NCBI GenBank assembly: GCA_039545355.1
Contig: BCJJ01000005.1
Location: forward strand, 124,001 to 188,000
Origin: Trichosporon coremiiforme
Lineage: Eukaryota; Basidiomycota; Tremellomycetes; Trichosporonales; Trichosporonaceae
DNA length: 64,000 nucleotides
Direction: 5' to 3'
Every line of letters starts with the position of its first letter. Positions within the stretch are counted from its first letter, which is position 1. Under the pieces are notes generated by a model that saw nothing but the letters and a program-made list of their open reading frames with translations, had not been told where the DNA came from and ran no database searches. This document shows, piece after piece, positions 42,757 through 53,392 of the stretch. A program made the translations under genes and the position numbers.

Positions 42757-43839
42757 CTCTTTTTCGTCCTCTACACATATCATGGACTTCCAAGGTTGCT
42801 TTTTACGTCTCGAAAGGAATGGATTCGGTGGTGGAGAGCTGGCAGAAGAGTGCCAAGTGCCACTGGCCCCGACGGGCGCATTAGCGGGGCGCATGTGGGA
42901 AAGTCAAGCGCGTGAAGGGAGATCGTTACAGCGGGTGCCTGGGCTTGGCGCAGGCCCAGTGCTGGGCAGTGCTGGATATTAAAGGGCGGGTCGGATACGA
43001 TAAGGGCCATATCCGATCAGCCGGAACGTCATGCCCAGCCCGCATGCCATACCAGGCGCGTCCGTGGTACGTGCCCTGGCCGCCGGCCGTTGGTACGTCA
43101 GTGGGTGGGCGCCATACCACAAGGGCACGAGGCGCGATCACTCCATGTCAGACCTGTCAGGCTGGTCAGGCTGGTCAGGTCTGTCTGGCTTGCATTCATG
43201 GCGTCCATGGGGCTGCCGATTACGCTCGAAACCATCTGCACTTCGTCTGCCTTCTCGATCTCTTTCACCTTCAGACCTTCGTCTTCCCCCGCCTTCTTCC
43301 TTCGTCCTCGAGCACAGGCGAGCGCTCTCCGTCTCCTTCCCCGCCTGTCCGAGTGTTCTTCACGAGTGTGCGACTGTTCAAGCAAACCACTCAGTCGCCC
43401 GCCCTACTCTTAATCTTACTCTTACTCTCTTACTCTTCTCGACTTCTGTGTCACCCGAATTCGCCGAGCTCGATTTTCAGATTCCTCCGGATCCCCCTCG
43501 ATCCGCTGCTCGTTGCGAACCAGGAAGCCTTCAAGCCCGCAGCCCGCGCTCGAGCTCTCCCATCCGTCCGGGCCCTTCCTTCCTCCGTGGCCCGCACGCC
43601 TTCGCTGTGTCCCAGCCCGCTGACGTCGAATCAGCTGAGCCAGAGTCTGAGCAGCCGCGCAAGCCTGTACGCCTCTGCACGCCTCTGACGCGCCGCCCTA
43701 CGACTACACCTCCATACGCTCTCGACCACGCGCACTACGGTACTACGCTGCTGACGAGATGCCAGTCCCGTGCGACGGCCAACACGCGCTCCTCGGACGG
43801 CGGTCCGTCTCTCACTCACACTCTTCCTCACCCAAGAAA
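42757..43839. other. Upstream region of the promethin-like gene, about 1.1 kb
   Basis: No gene recognised. A tandem CAGGCTGGT run (43157-43180) and a pyrimidine-rich leader from ~43330 are visible. Long frames here (43031-44020) are read through non-coding sequence. Likely promoter and 5' UTR of the gene at 43840. Confidence 0.5.
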
Positions 43840-45108
43840 ATGGACAATAGCAGCTTCAGCTCACACTCACGCGTACCAACTCCGCATACCCCGCACACTC
43901 CCACCTCACACTCGCTTCCGACCCCGCAACAGGCGCACGCTCTCAAACTCGATGAGATCACCAGAAGAGTCAGAGAGCAGAGCGATCGGTGAGTCTAGTC
44001 GGATCGCCGCGATCCCTTAACCCCTCGCCGCGCCCTCGAGTCCCTCGAGACGTCATGCCTGGCGTGCCTCGCCAGGACTGTCACTGCCGTTCGACGCCCC
44101 GTTTCGAGATACAAGTTCCTCACGCCTGCAACAACTTCACAACACGTTCTCACCACCACCATGCCCCCGACAGGTGACTGACATGCTCAGCTTTCAGCAG
44201 GCGCTCATGCCTGTCGCCGAACAACTGAAAGAGTTTGCAGACTCGAATCCCGTTTTATTCGTGAGTTGTGCCTCGTCGGAAGGCCGAGCTGACCATGCAG
44301 ACGTTCCTTGCCATCTTCACGCTTCTCAGCGCGATCCCGATCCTGATCTTTGTGTAAGTTGTTCATGCTGTCTCTGAGCTGACGCCCAGCGGGTTTGCCC
44401 TCGTGCTGTCCTTCTGTATCATCAGCACGGCCGTCTTCCTCGCGTGCGCGTCCATCACCGGCGTTGTGCTCTTCGGACGTAAGCTGAAGTAACTGTGCCT
44501 AGCTAACCACAGTGGCGATTCTTCTTCCCATCCTGGGCGCGACGCTGGCCATCTCCGGCCTGCTCCTCGTCTTCCTTCTTTGCGTCTTTCTCGCGTTCCG
44601 CCTCCTGCACCACATCCTCGAGCAGACCCAAGATGCTGCCGCCATCGACGGCATCCTGTCCGGCCTGCGCGCCTGGGTCGACGAAACCAAGGTGCGCGTC
44701 GGCCTGCTGCCACCGCCGCCGCTCTCGGTCCGCGGCTCGTTAGAGGGCAAGCCGTTCCTGTGGGAGGCGGGCGACACGCCGCGCGGTTTCGGCTTCCCGC
44801 AGTCGGCTGGCATCCCGAACCAGCCAGATGACGAGGTCAAGATCGAGACGGCCGAGGACTCGGACTGGGTCAGCGACGCGGACGCCGATGCTGAGGCACC
44901 AGTTCAGTCGACTCCCCGCCCGGCACGACCATCGGGCCTCGCGCCGCCAGCGCCGGGCACGCATGCGCCGTCAAACTCGTCCCCGTCCGTGTCGTCGCCG
45001 CTGCGGCAGACACAGTCCCCCGAGGTTAAGACGGAGCCGCAGCCCAAGGCGGAGAGCGACTCGCCGCCGCGCGAAGGCTCCCCGCCACAACCCCAGCCCG
45101 CGCGCTAG
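43840..45108 (+). CDS. Promethin/LDAF1-like lipid-droplet membrane protein
   Basis: Exons 43840-43988, 44191-44260, 44301-44353, 44390-44478 and 44513-45108 join in phase to 318 aa. After a Ser/His/Pro N-terminus comes FQQALMPVAEQLKEFADSNPVLF, then four closely packed hydrophobic segments from FLAIFTLLSAIPILIFVGFALVLSFCIISTAVFLAC to LLLVFLLCVFLAFRLL. This layout matches promethin/TMEM159 and yeast Ldo proteins that assist seipin at lipid droplets; the role here is inferred. The C-terminal ~150 residues are acidic, Pro/Ser-rich. ATG 43840 is chosen for its AAAATGG context; an in-frame ATG at 43759 would add 27 residues. Intron 1 is 202 nt. Confidence 0.75.
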
Positions 45109-45194
45109 TCGTCTGCCGGCCGGCCGGCGGGCCCGGTCTGGTTTCCGGGCCATAGTGCAACGATGTATCAGTTGTAAATGTGCATACACTCTCT

Positions 45195-47573
45195 CTATCC
45201 GTCCGCATTGCGCAGCCGTGGCGGCACGTATGGCAGCTCGAGGAACGCGAACAGCTCGCGCTCCGTCGCAAAGTTGATTTCCCTTTGGCTGTGAGGGTCA
45301 ACCAGGCCAGCGCGGAACTTGAGTCCTCTATGTGTTAGCGAGTCACCCGTCCTTGCCGCCTTTATTCTTCCTCCCTCCACCCTCTGACAGCAGCACTCAC
45401 CGGTCCTCAACATATCTTCTCAAGTCGCGCTCAAACATCATGCTCCCGCTCCAACTGAGCACAGCCGCCGCATATCTCGTCCTCGGCGCAGCAATCAGAT
45501 CCACTCGTCGATGTTTCCCGCCAATTTTGAGAATCACGAAAGCCTTGTCGAGGTTGTCAAAGTTGCCCCCCGACGCATGCAACGGGCCAACACGAGCCCG
45601 CTGCGTCAACTGCAGGACGTGCGTTATGATCCCCAGTCGGCACAGGCGGCGGACGAGACGGAACAGGAGCCCGTCTGTCAGGTCCGGGTCCGGAGTTTGC
45701 GGAGACGGGGTGTCGGGGAACGAGCCGGCGGTGAAGATGACGTCGACGTCACCGGTATCCTGTTTCCCGCGCCGGAACCCGCCGGCGATGACCTGCTGCG
45801 TGTCGGGCCTCAGGGCGTGAAGGTGTTCCCGAACAAGAGAGGAGATGGCCGCCACGTCTTTCCTAGAGATGCTTCTGTCAGCATGCTTCATGGCTTGACT
45901 CACGGCTGATCCAGCTGCTCCCTCAATTTCACCCAGGCATGCACAATCTCGGGCTTGGCCATTGTGCCCTCCATTCGCCTCTTGCGCGCTTTCCGCTCCT
46001 CCTTCGCAGTACTCGGCGGCGTCCAGTCATAGTGCTCCAGCACGTCCGAGAGGTTGCGGCAGCCTGAGTCCCACAGCTGCACCGCCGTGTGCGTCCCGAT
46101 CGTGAAGACGGAGGAGAACAGGCGGAGCGCCTTAAAACGCTCCGAAGTCGTTATCGAGACCGACTCGTCGATCTGCCCCGTGGCGAGGTACTCGTCGATC
46201 TGGGGTCAGCCTCGCCTTCATCCTCGTCGGTCTCCTCCACATCATCTCTGTGTCACCCATGGCGCCCATGGCCGCAAGACTCACCCGGTTGGCGACCTTA
46301 TCGCCCACATCGACGAGCTTCTGCGCCTCCGCCCCACTCCTTATCCGCCTCGGCACAGACTTCAAGATGGCCATGCTCCGCCTGTAACTGAGCACATTGC
46401 TGTTCAGCTGCTGACCCTCGTCGAACTCGCGTTCCGTGTAGATCGGCTTGATCGCGTCGATCTATCATCAGCCCATGACGCTGAGAAGCACGAGAAGAGG
46501 AGGCAGGAACACGTACGATATCCTGGTTCACGCAAACGAGCGGACTCGGCCTTAACACGGCCATGCGCGGGATCGAGCCAAAGTCTATGTCGTCGGGATA
46601 CGGCTCGACGTCGGGGAGCTCGCCGACGCGCGGCCCCATGAGGAGGGCTTCATCCTTGTCGTCGGGCGTCTCTTCATTGCGCCCTTCATCACCTTCATCA
46701 CCTTCATCACTCTCATCACGATCTTCGCCTTCCTTACCAGCCGCTTTCTCATTCGTCTGGTTCCGACGCCGTGAGCTCAGCCTCGTTCGCTTGGCTGGCG
46801 GCTCATCGACTACCGGAGGACCATGCGCGGGGGGAGGAGCAGGAGACCGCGGCGGCGACACAACCCCAACACTCGGTCTCTTAAACCGGAGCAAGTACGG
46901 CGTCTTATCGGGCAGAGAGGGCACGTCTCCGCCTTCTTTCCACCCGTCTGCAGTCTGGGCAGCGTCGTAAACTGCATCGATGTAGGCGGCGCTCACAATC
47001 TGATGCTCGCGCTGGGCGTCAGCGCTACGTCGCTTCTCTCACTTTCGCCGCCATTCTCCCCGCTCGACTCTCCGCGCATGTCTGTCTGCGCCCGGCTCTC
47101 CACACTCGACCACCTCGACCGTCTTCGTAACCTCAAGATGTTTGATCACTCGGCTTTCGCGTAGCGCTCTCGACTCGCCACAAAAGGCCCCAGAACCCCA
47201 GAAGCAACTCGATGGGCAATGGGCACAGGGACGCCTCGCCTCTCTGCGCTCGGCTTCGCCCTCGGCCGGCTTCCCGGACATCGCGGCAACTCACCAAGTT
47301 CGGCCCTAACGCGCGCTGCAGCCTCGGCACGCCCCTCAGGCCCGTAATGACTAGACCAGCAGCATCTGGATTGATAACACGCTCGCCACCCAGCGCGTCG
47401 ATGCGTTCGTACACCTCCCTCAGGTCCAGTTTGCCAGGTACGACGAACAGCGCCACTTCCGCTAGCAACGGAGGGAGATCGCCGTCGCCGTCGCCATCCG
47501 CGAAGGAGAGCTCGCCGCGCTCGCTCCGTTCTGACGACTCGTGGTGCTGGAATGGCGGCCGGGATTGCGACAT
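45195..47573 (-). CDS. POL4: Family-X DNA polymerase with an N-terminal BRCT domain (Pol4/Pol lambda-like)
   Basis: Exons 47295-47573, 46517-47011, 46285-46461, 45904-46199, 45401-45874 and 45195-45327 give 617 aa. The BRCT domain (about 35-120) begins ALFVVPGKLDLREVYERIDALGG; the 283-nt first intron splits it. An acidic linker (about 150-210) precedes the 8-kDa-like helix-hairpin region (SMAILKSVPRRI) and FTIGTHTAVQLWDSG. Catalytic motif GGFRRGK is followed by GDVDVIFT with D458 and D460; the third aspartate is D541 in HRRVDLIA. LSWSGSMMFERDLRRY, TERELFAFL and PPRLRNADG complete the palm/thumb. The enzyme should act in end-joining or base-excision gap filling. Confidence 0.92.
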
Positions 47574-47831
47574 GGACGATGCGGCATCGTGTAGGTGGAT
47601 GCGGACGTGATGCGATACAGGTCGTCACTTCATGTACCCAAGCGTTCCTTTCGGACTGTCGTCATAGCTTCATGACATTCCGTGCCTGGATCTGGCCGGA
47701 GCCGGCAGCTGCCTCATGACGGCTCCGAGCGATACGGTCAACCAACTCCGACATTTTCGACACAACCTGCCATGGTTATTGCATATGACTGCGCTATAAA
47801 TGTGCATGGGCCAACGATACGAAGAAATCAA

Positions 47832-50247
47832 TCAGAACCAAAGCTGTCGTTAGCTAGGGATCAAAGACATAGCTCACAAGGTTGACTTCCTTCGTGTCGG
47901 GCTGGAGAGGAGGGGTCAGGCCCTCGTCCGAGTCGCCGGGCGCAAAGTTGTCGGCGGGGCCCAAGTCGATCAAGTCATCGATGTAAGTCGGCGCCGGGTT
48001 ATTGTGCGCCGGGGCCTCACGAGCCTGGGCCTTGGGCTCACGCGACTCGCGCAACTGAGCCTGGGGCTCAGGCGTGGACGGGCCGACGGAGCTTGAGGGC
48101 GGAATCGTCGAGCTGTCGTCATCCGAGCTCGGCGGCCACGCGAAGGTGTGCGCGCGCTTGACCGGCTGCGACGGCCAGCCGACCAACCTGTTGGACTGCT
48201 CCGTCATGAGATGCTTTGCCTTGGTCCAGCTGTGCTTCGCGGCCTCCCAGCGCAGGCAGTAAATCCAGGAAGGTTTAGCGTGGTTGCGGAGCGCGGGAAC
48301 ACCCCAGAACCTTGCAGGCAGTGAGAAGGGAAGAGACTGAAGTTAGCTTGCGGAGTGCACCCTGTAGCTCACGGTACGAGTCCACTTCACCCTAGCGACA
48401 ATGGACTCGGCAAAAATCCTCCCATAGAACAGAACCTTGCTGTTCGCTTTGTTGAGGTGCTTCAGGGCGCGCGCACCTTTCGGATTGAAGCGGGGAGGCT
48501 TGGGCAGACTGTAGCGCTCGGTAGTAGGCTGGATGAATGTCATGTAGACTGTGCTCGACGAGGTCAGAATGTTGGCGGTCTTCCAGATCGCCCATTCGAG
48601 GTTGGTCGTGGCCGAGATCCACGGCGAGTCTTCGGGGATGCAGCCCTGGTCGGGCCAACGGTGGGCATCCATCGAGCGCCACAGGTAGCCCTGCGACTCC
48701 CAGTTCGGCCTGTCGAGACCGGCAGCCCGCGCTGCCTTCTCGTACGCCTCGGAGCCAAGCCCCTTGAATGTTTCCTGGCGGCCGAAGTAGCCAGAGGTTG
48801 CCGATTCGCCGGTCCAGTGGAGCTGGTTGTTCTTGGGACCTTCGACGCGAACATAGATGCCCTTGCGCATGAGGTACTTGAGGTGATCAAAGTTGAGCTT
48901 GTCGGGGTCCAACATGTTTGGCTGACATGTGGACTCGGCGTTAGAACGGTATGACGGAGGTGGGTGTGCGCCGTGGTATAACGAGGAAGGAAGAGCCAGC
49001 GGAGAGCCAGGTGCAGAGTTCTGGTACGACGAGAACGTCGAGGGGTACTCGGAAGACTCTGTCTGGGGCTGAGGCGTGTACGATGAAGAAGGCAGAGATA
49101 AGGCGGGAATGAGATCATCATCGTCGTTGGCAAAGTGGGGGGGAAGGGGCGCGCGCGGATCATCCGAGGCAGGCGTGGGAGGTTCAGGCGAGGACGACAG
49201 GCGGACATCGAGCGAGGAGTGCGAGCTGACTCCAGGCGAGGAAGGCAGGCGGATTCCAGGCGAGTATGGCCCCTGGCCCAACAGATCGAGCTCGAACAGT
49301 GTCGCTGCGGAGGAAGGCGGCGATGACATCCCATCCTGATGCGGGGCCGATTGCTGAGCAAGGAGCAAAGGGGACAAAGAGAAAGAGAGGCGCGTTTGAT
49401 GTGCGGCCCTTGGTGCAGGGGAGGTCATGAGACACTCAAGGTCATGCAGCGGACCATCGGGCACCGCCGTGCTCGGCTTGGCAATAGGCTCGGGCTGCGA
49501 CGGAGTCATGTCGAGCTGAGCGCGATCCTGCATGTGAGGAGGAAGAGGACGAGGACGAGGACGAGGAGGTTGAGACCAGGCTGCTTGGCAGCTCATGACG
49601 GGCAGCTGCTGCGGAAGTAATTGGCTGGGCTGCTGAGGTTGCTGCTGTTGTTGACGGCTCTGGTCGTGCTGATGAGACACAAAGGAAGGGGCGTCGACAT
49701 GCAGAGCGGAGGGAGCGGAGGCAACAAGGACAGGTTGAGTAACCTCTAGCTGCGGTTGCGCGCGGCGTGGAGGTGATGAGGAAGACAGTCCAGGAGTGCC
49801 AGGAAGATCCTTCACCATGAGCTGGGTGAGCAGGTCGAGCTGAGGTGTAGGCTCAGGCTTGGCTTTGGGCGTGGGTTTAATGGCTTGTCTGTTGGGCTGA
49901 CTGATGTTGAACGAGGAAGACATGTTCGACGACGACTGAGCAGTCCTATGCGCCGTCACTGACGCCCCAGTGGGCGTAGCCTGGCCCTGCTCGCGGTCTT
50001 CCTTGCGGACTGTCTTTTCGAAGGCAGTGGCGGGCTGGGCATGAGCTGCGTCGGCGGTGTCGGCGCGGGGGTTGTCGTGCCGGACCTGCTTCGTCTTCTT
50101 CTCCCAAGGAGCGGGAGCGTACGCGTCGTCGGGGACCTCATACGCGAAGCTCGGGAGGACAAAGCTGTCGTCGTCGGATGTGCGATGCAAGTCAGCGTCC
50201 GTGACGGCCGAGATGGATTCGGTGTCGGACAGGAGATTGGCTGCCAT
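47832..50247 (-). CDS. DUF7587-like protein, paralogue B with a long disordered N-terminus
   Basis: Exons 48373-50247, 47878-48336 and 47832-47843 encode 781 aa ending EVNLLWF; if the last 34-nt intron is not removed the protein ends ...SYVFDP. Residues 1-460 are Ser/Pro/Gln-rich and probably disordered. The core matches paralogue A: IYVRVEG, NQLHWTGESATSGYFG, PWISATTNLEWAIWKTA, KVLFYGRIFAESIV, TSLPFSLPARFWG. The position of the paired glutamates in paralogue A (SEEVLFYG) is SKVLFYG here, so any E-dependent catalytic role would be lost. C-terminal ~140 residues are Ser/Pro/Asp-rich. Confidence 0.75.
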
Positions 50248-50770
50248 CTTGGGTGGCCGTTCGGTATCGAGGGCTGTCGAGGTGAGGGGGAAATGTCAAA
50301 CGCGGTCTTGTGTGTTGTACGTGGCCAGAGCGGCGACGGTGGCGATCGTGTTAGGGGTGCTCGAGGGGGGGGCGAGGAGGCAGGGAGCAGGGATGGTTGA
50401 CTGGATAGCCTACGCAACGCGCTATCAGTAATATGTGTGAGTGTCTAGATCGCCGCCACTGTCTCCTCCGTGCGGGCACGCTGCGCCCTGCGCCCTGTCC
50501 GCTGTGTCCGCATGATGCGAAGCTGATCGCGCTGGTGGATCCGACGCTCCAACACTCCTGTTCCACATGCACTGTTCTGCCGCGGTGATTGATACAGCGC
50601 ACAAAGTCCTCGTCGTTCGCAGCCCATAGCGTCGTCGCAAGCCGTGTCTGCACACCTTCACCGTCATCCTCCGTAGCTGTTTCCTGCCGTGAGTTCCATC
50701 CGGCCCTTCTCTCGATGTTGGAAAATGCTATTGAGTAATGCATGCGACTAAAAATGCAACTTACGCTCCT
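50248..50770. other. Intergenic region, about 520 bp
   Basis: Upstream of paralogue B and downstream of the next minus-strand gene. No gene recognised; should hold the paralogue B promoter. Confidence 0.45.
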
Positions 50771-51680
50771 CTAGTTCTCACCGGCGAGGACCTTCCTGGC
50801 GGCCTCCTCGGCCTCGCGACGAAGAGCGGCGTCCTGGGCGGCGCGCTCCTCCTTGGCGGCGCGATTCCTCGCGCGGCGCGTGTTCAGATGCGTGCGCTCG
50901 AGGCGGTACGAGATGCCCTTGGGCCTTCCCTTCCAGGCCATGGCTTCGCGCTCTGTCCGCTCGGCGAGGCCGGCGTCGCACTCGGCCTCGCGCTTCACCT
51001 TGATCTCGGCAGCCTGGATCTGCATCACCTCCCAACCCTGCGCACTGATCTGCCCCTCGGTCAGACTGGGACGCGTGATCTTCTTCCACTTGTCGGCCCG
51101 CCATCCATCCGTGTTCAGCTTCCAGACCACCGTCTGCTCGCCGTTGCGTTCGGCAGCGAGGCGCGTGCCCTCCGTCGGAGCGGCCCACGTGCGCGTGATC
51201 AGCTCTTGCGACTGGAGGACCGGGAGAATGCGAGACTTGAGGAAGCTGGGCGTTAGCATGGGCTGTGAAGACAAGGGATATTGCGGCGACCGAAGCTGCG
51301 AGTCGGACACGAAAACAACTACGCCTCGGACAGAGCTGTTCGCTTGACCCGGTCCTTCAACCTCGCGCGGCCAACAGCCTCTCCACAAGCAACACTCACT
51401 GTCCCGAAACAAAGGGATGTCCCTCGGGCACCGGGTTGGTGCCGAGCTCCTCAACGACCTTTGCCTTTCCGCGCTTCTTCATGTTCTTCGCGGTCAGCTC
51501 TTCCGGGGTCGGGATGTTGTCCGAGGTACGGTTCGTCTCTCCGCCGAGCGCCCTGATGCCATCGTGCAACAGCTCCTGGAAGTGCATGGGCCGCTCCTCG
51601 AGCAGCTTGCGGACAAGCGAGAACGCAGCGCCCGTCGGCGCCGGCAGCTTGCCGAAGCGGAGGTTTGGTCGGATCGACAT
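50771..51680 (-). CDS. Small basic winged-helix-like protein, possibly mitochondrial
   Basis: Exons 51400-51680 and 50771-51245 encode 251 aa; intron 154 nt. I do not recognise the family. The N-terminus MSIRPNLRFGKLPAPTGAAFSL is basic without acidic residues; AFSLVRKLLEERPMHFQELLHDGI and FLKSRILPVLQSQELITRTW look like a winged-helix pair; a tryptophan-rich middle (WAAPTEGTRL, VVWKLNTDGWRADKWKK) and an Arg/Ala/Glu C-terminal helix follow. Such features recall mitoribosomal or mtDNA-associated proteins and its divergent neighbour is mitochondrial uS13m, but this is weak support. Confidence 0.75.
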
Positions 51681-52206
51681 GGCGATGTGAGGTGAGGCGA
51701 AATGAGCCGGGGCCGAACGGAGCGGACCGAGGGAAGAGGGGAAAGAAGAGAAGGAGAGGAGAGGGGAAGTCGGTGTCGGCGTCGACGTAACGGTGTCGGC
51801 GGAGTGCGCGGGGTGCGGAGTGTGGTAGGTGTGCTCGCCGAGTGCCGGTGCTCTCTACTGCCCAGAAAAGTCGGACCGGCCAGGCTTGGACAAGGCTCGA
51901 AATCTCAGCGCTCACGCAGGGTGAGCGACGGAGCCACTCGCCCGGAGTTTTCACGTGTGGCACCGTCCGCTAATCTCAGGCACGGCTCCTCCCTCCCGAC
52001 TTTTGCTTGCCTGCTCAGCTCGCCTCGATCGGTCGCTGTGCTCGCTGTTAGCTGTTTGCTTGCTGTCTGCTCGCTCGCACACCACCACTCTCATTTCTCG
52101 GTCGCCCGCTGTCGTCCGCTCGTCAGCTTGCTCGTTTCTCTCTCCACCGGATCGACCTTCTGCTTACTCGCCCCTCGACTCGCTCGCTCGCTGCTCTCGC
52201 TTCACG
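51681..52206. other. Divergent promoter, about 530 bp
   Basis: Between the small basic protein (minus) and uS13m (plus). The last ~200 bases before 52207 are pyrimidine-rich with repeated CTCGCTCG/CTCGCTGT words. No gene. Confidence 0.55.
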
Positions 52207-53043
52207 ATGCATCTCCTCGGCCACCACCTCGCCGACTACAAGGTGCTCAAGTTCGCTTTGCGCAAGTTCTTCGGCATTTCGTACGCGACGGCCGACCGGC
52301 TCCTGGCCCGTCTCTCAATTCCCGAGAAGGCGCTCGTCTCCTCTCTGACCGAGGAGCAGGTCACTGCTCTGTCGTCCTACCTCTCGGCTCCGTCGACCTC
52401 GACGCCGCCGGGTCCTACGCCCGTCACGCCTCCCCGGGCGACCGATGCGCAGGTCAAGGCCGCGCTGCAGGATGCGCAGAAGAAGGGCCCCGATCCCATG
52501 GACACGCTCGAGATTGAGAGCGACCTCAGGAGGAACCGCAGGGCCGACATCCAGCACCTCGCCGACGTCGGAAGCTACCGTGGTCGTCGACACGCTATGA
52601 ACCTCCCCGTCCGCGGACAGAACACGCGCTCCAACGGTCTCACCGCGAGGAAACTCAACCACCTCCGTCGCAGGAACATGTCGTGAGTACCAACGTCGAG
52701 GCGAAGCCGAGGCGCAGCGTAAGGAGGCAAGCGGGGCAAGCACGAGGACACGGGACGGAGATCAGGCGAGCCCGAGGTGAACCGCGGTCGGCTGCATTCA
52801 CCGGAGCTCTCTGAGAAACGGAAAGCCTGGGAACGTCTGGGAATGGTTTCTCCTTTGCAGCTTTGCAGCGAGGAGCTACACTCCTCGGACCATAACGCTC
52901 ATGAACCGCTCTGCCTCCCCCATCTCAGCTTCCCGCGTCCCACCTGAATCAAAGCTAACATCAGCACGACGACCTTCGCGCAGGGCAACGCGGCGGTGCC
53001 GACCCCGCCGTCGCAGATCCTCCAGATGCTCGGAAAGCAGTAG
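52207..53043 (+). CDS. SWS2: Mitochondrial small-subunit ribosomal protein uS13m
   Basis: Exons 52207-52682 and 52965-53043 join in phase to 184 aa. The start MHLLGHHLADYKVLKFALRK matches the family H.LG..L...K....AL; GISYATADRLLARLSI is the conserved helix; RRNRRADIQHLADVGSYRGRRH and LPVRGQNTRSNGLTARKLN are the S13 C-terminal signature. A 282-nt intron separates a final C-terminal exon encoding STTTFAQGNAAVPTPPSQIL, an extension beyond the bacterial end. ATG 52207 is the only suitable start and needs no long presequence, as in many uS13m. Confidence 0.9.
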
Positions 53044-53392
53044 ACAGTAGAACCCCAGAACCACATTTAGCATGCACACTTCATTACGCCCGCCTCGCGC
53101 CTCGCCTCCTTCAGCTTCCGGTGCAAGGATATGATCTGGGCTGATTGCTGACTGCTGATTGCTGATTGCTGACTGCGACTGGCAGCTCTGCAGACTGACA
53201 AGGGGTCAGCGCCACTGCCACATTAACAAGGGACTATGGTGTGTTTGGTGCCAAGTGGTGAGTTGTGAATGGTACAGTGAGAGTGACCCGCTGCGCTCCA
53301 GCTCCCTTCGCTTGCTGTTCGTTCAATTTCGTTCAATCTTGCATACACATCTAGACGTTACGGGTATCACCATCATCTCTGGGTACATTACA
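53044..53392. other. Convergent 3' region with a 7-nt tandem repeat
   Basis: Between uS13m (plus) and the CBS/PB1 gene (minus). At 53141-53175 the word CTGAYTG is repeated five times (CTGATTG, CTGACTG, CTGATTG, CTGATTG, CTGACTG). This resembles multiple branch-point consensus copies but lies outside any gene model. Nothing else seen. Confidence 0.7.

Noticed and set aside
43031..44020. 329-codon plus-strand frame upstream of the promethin-like gene
   Set aside because: Out of phase with the spliced gene it overlaps and reads through promoter-like pyrimidine-rich DNA.
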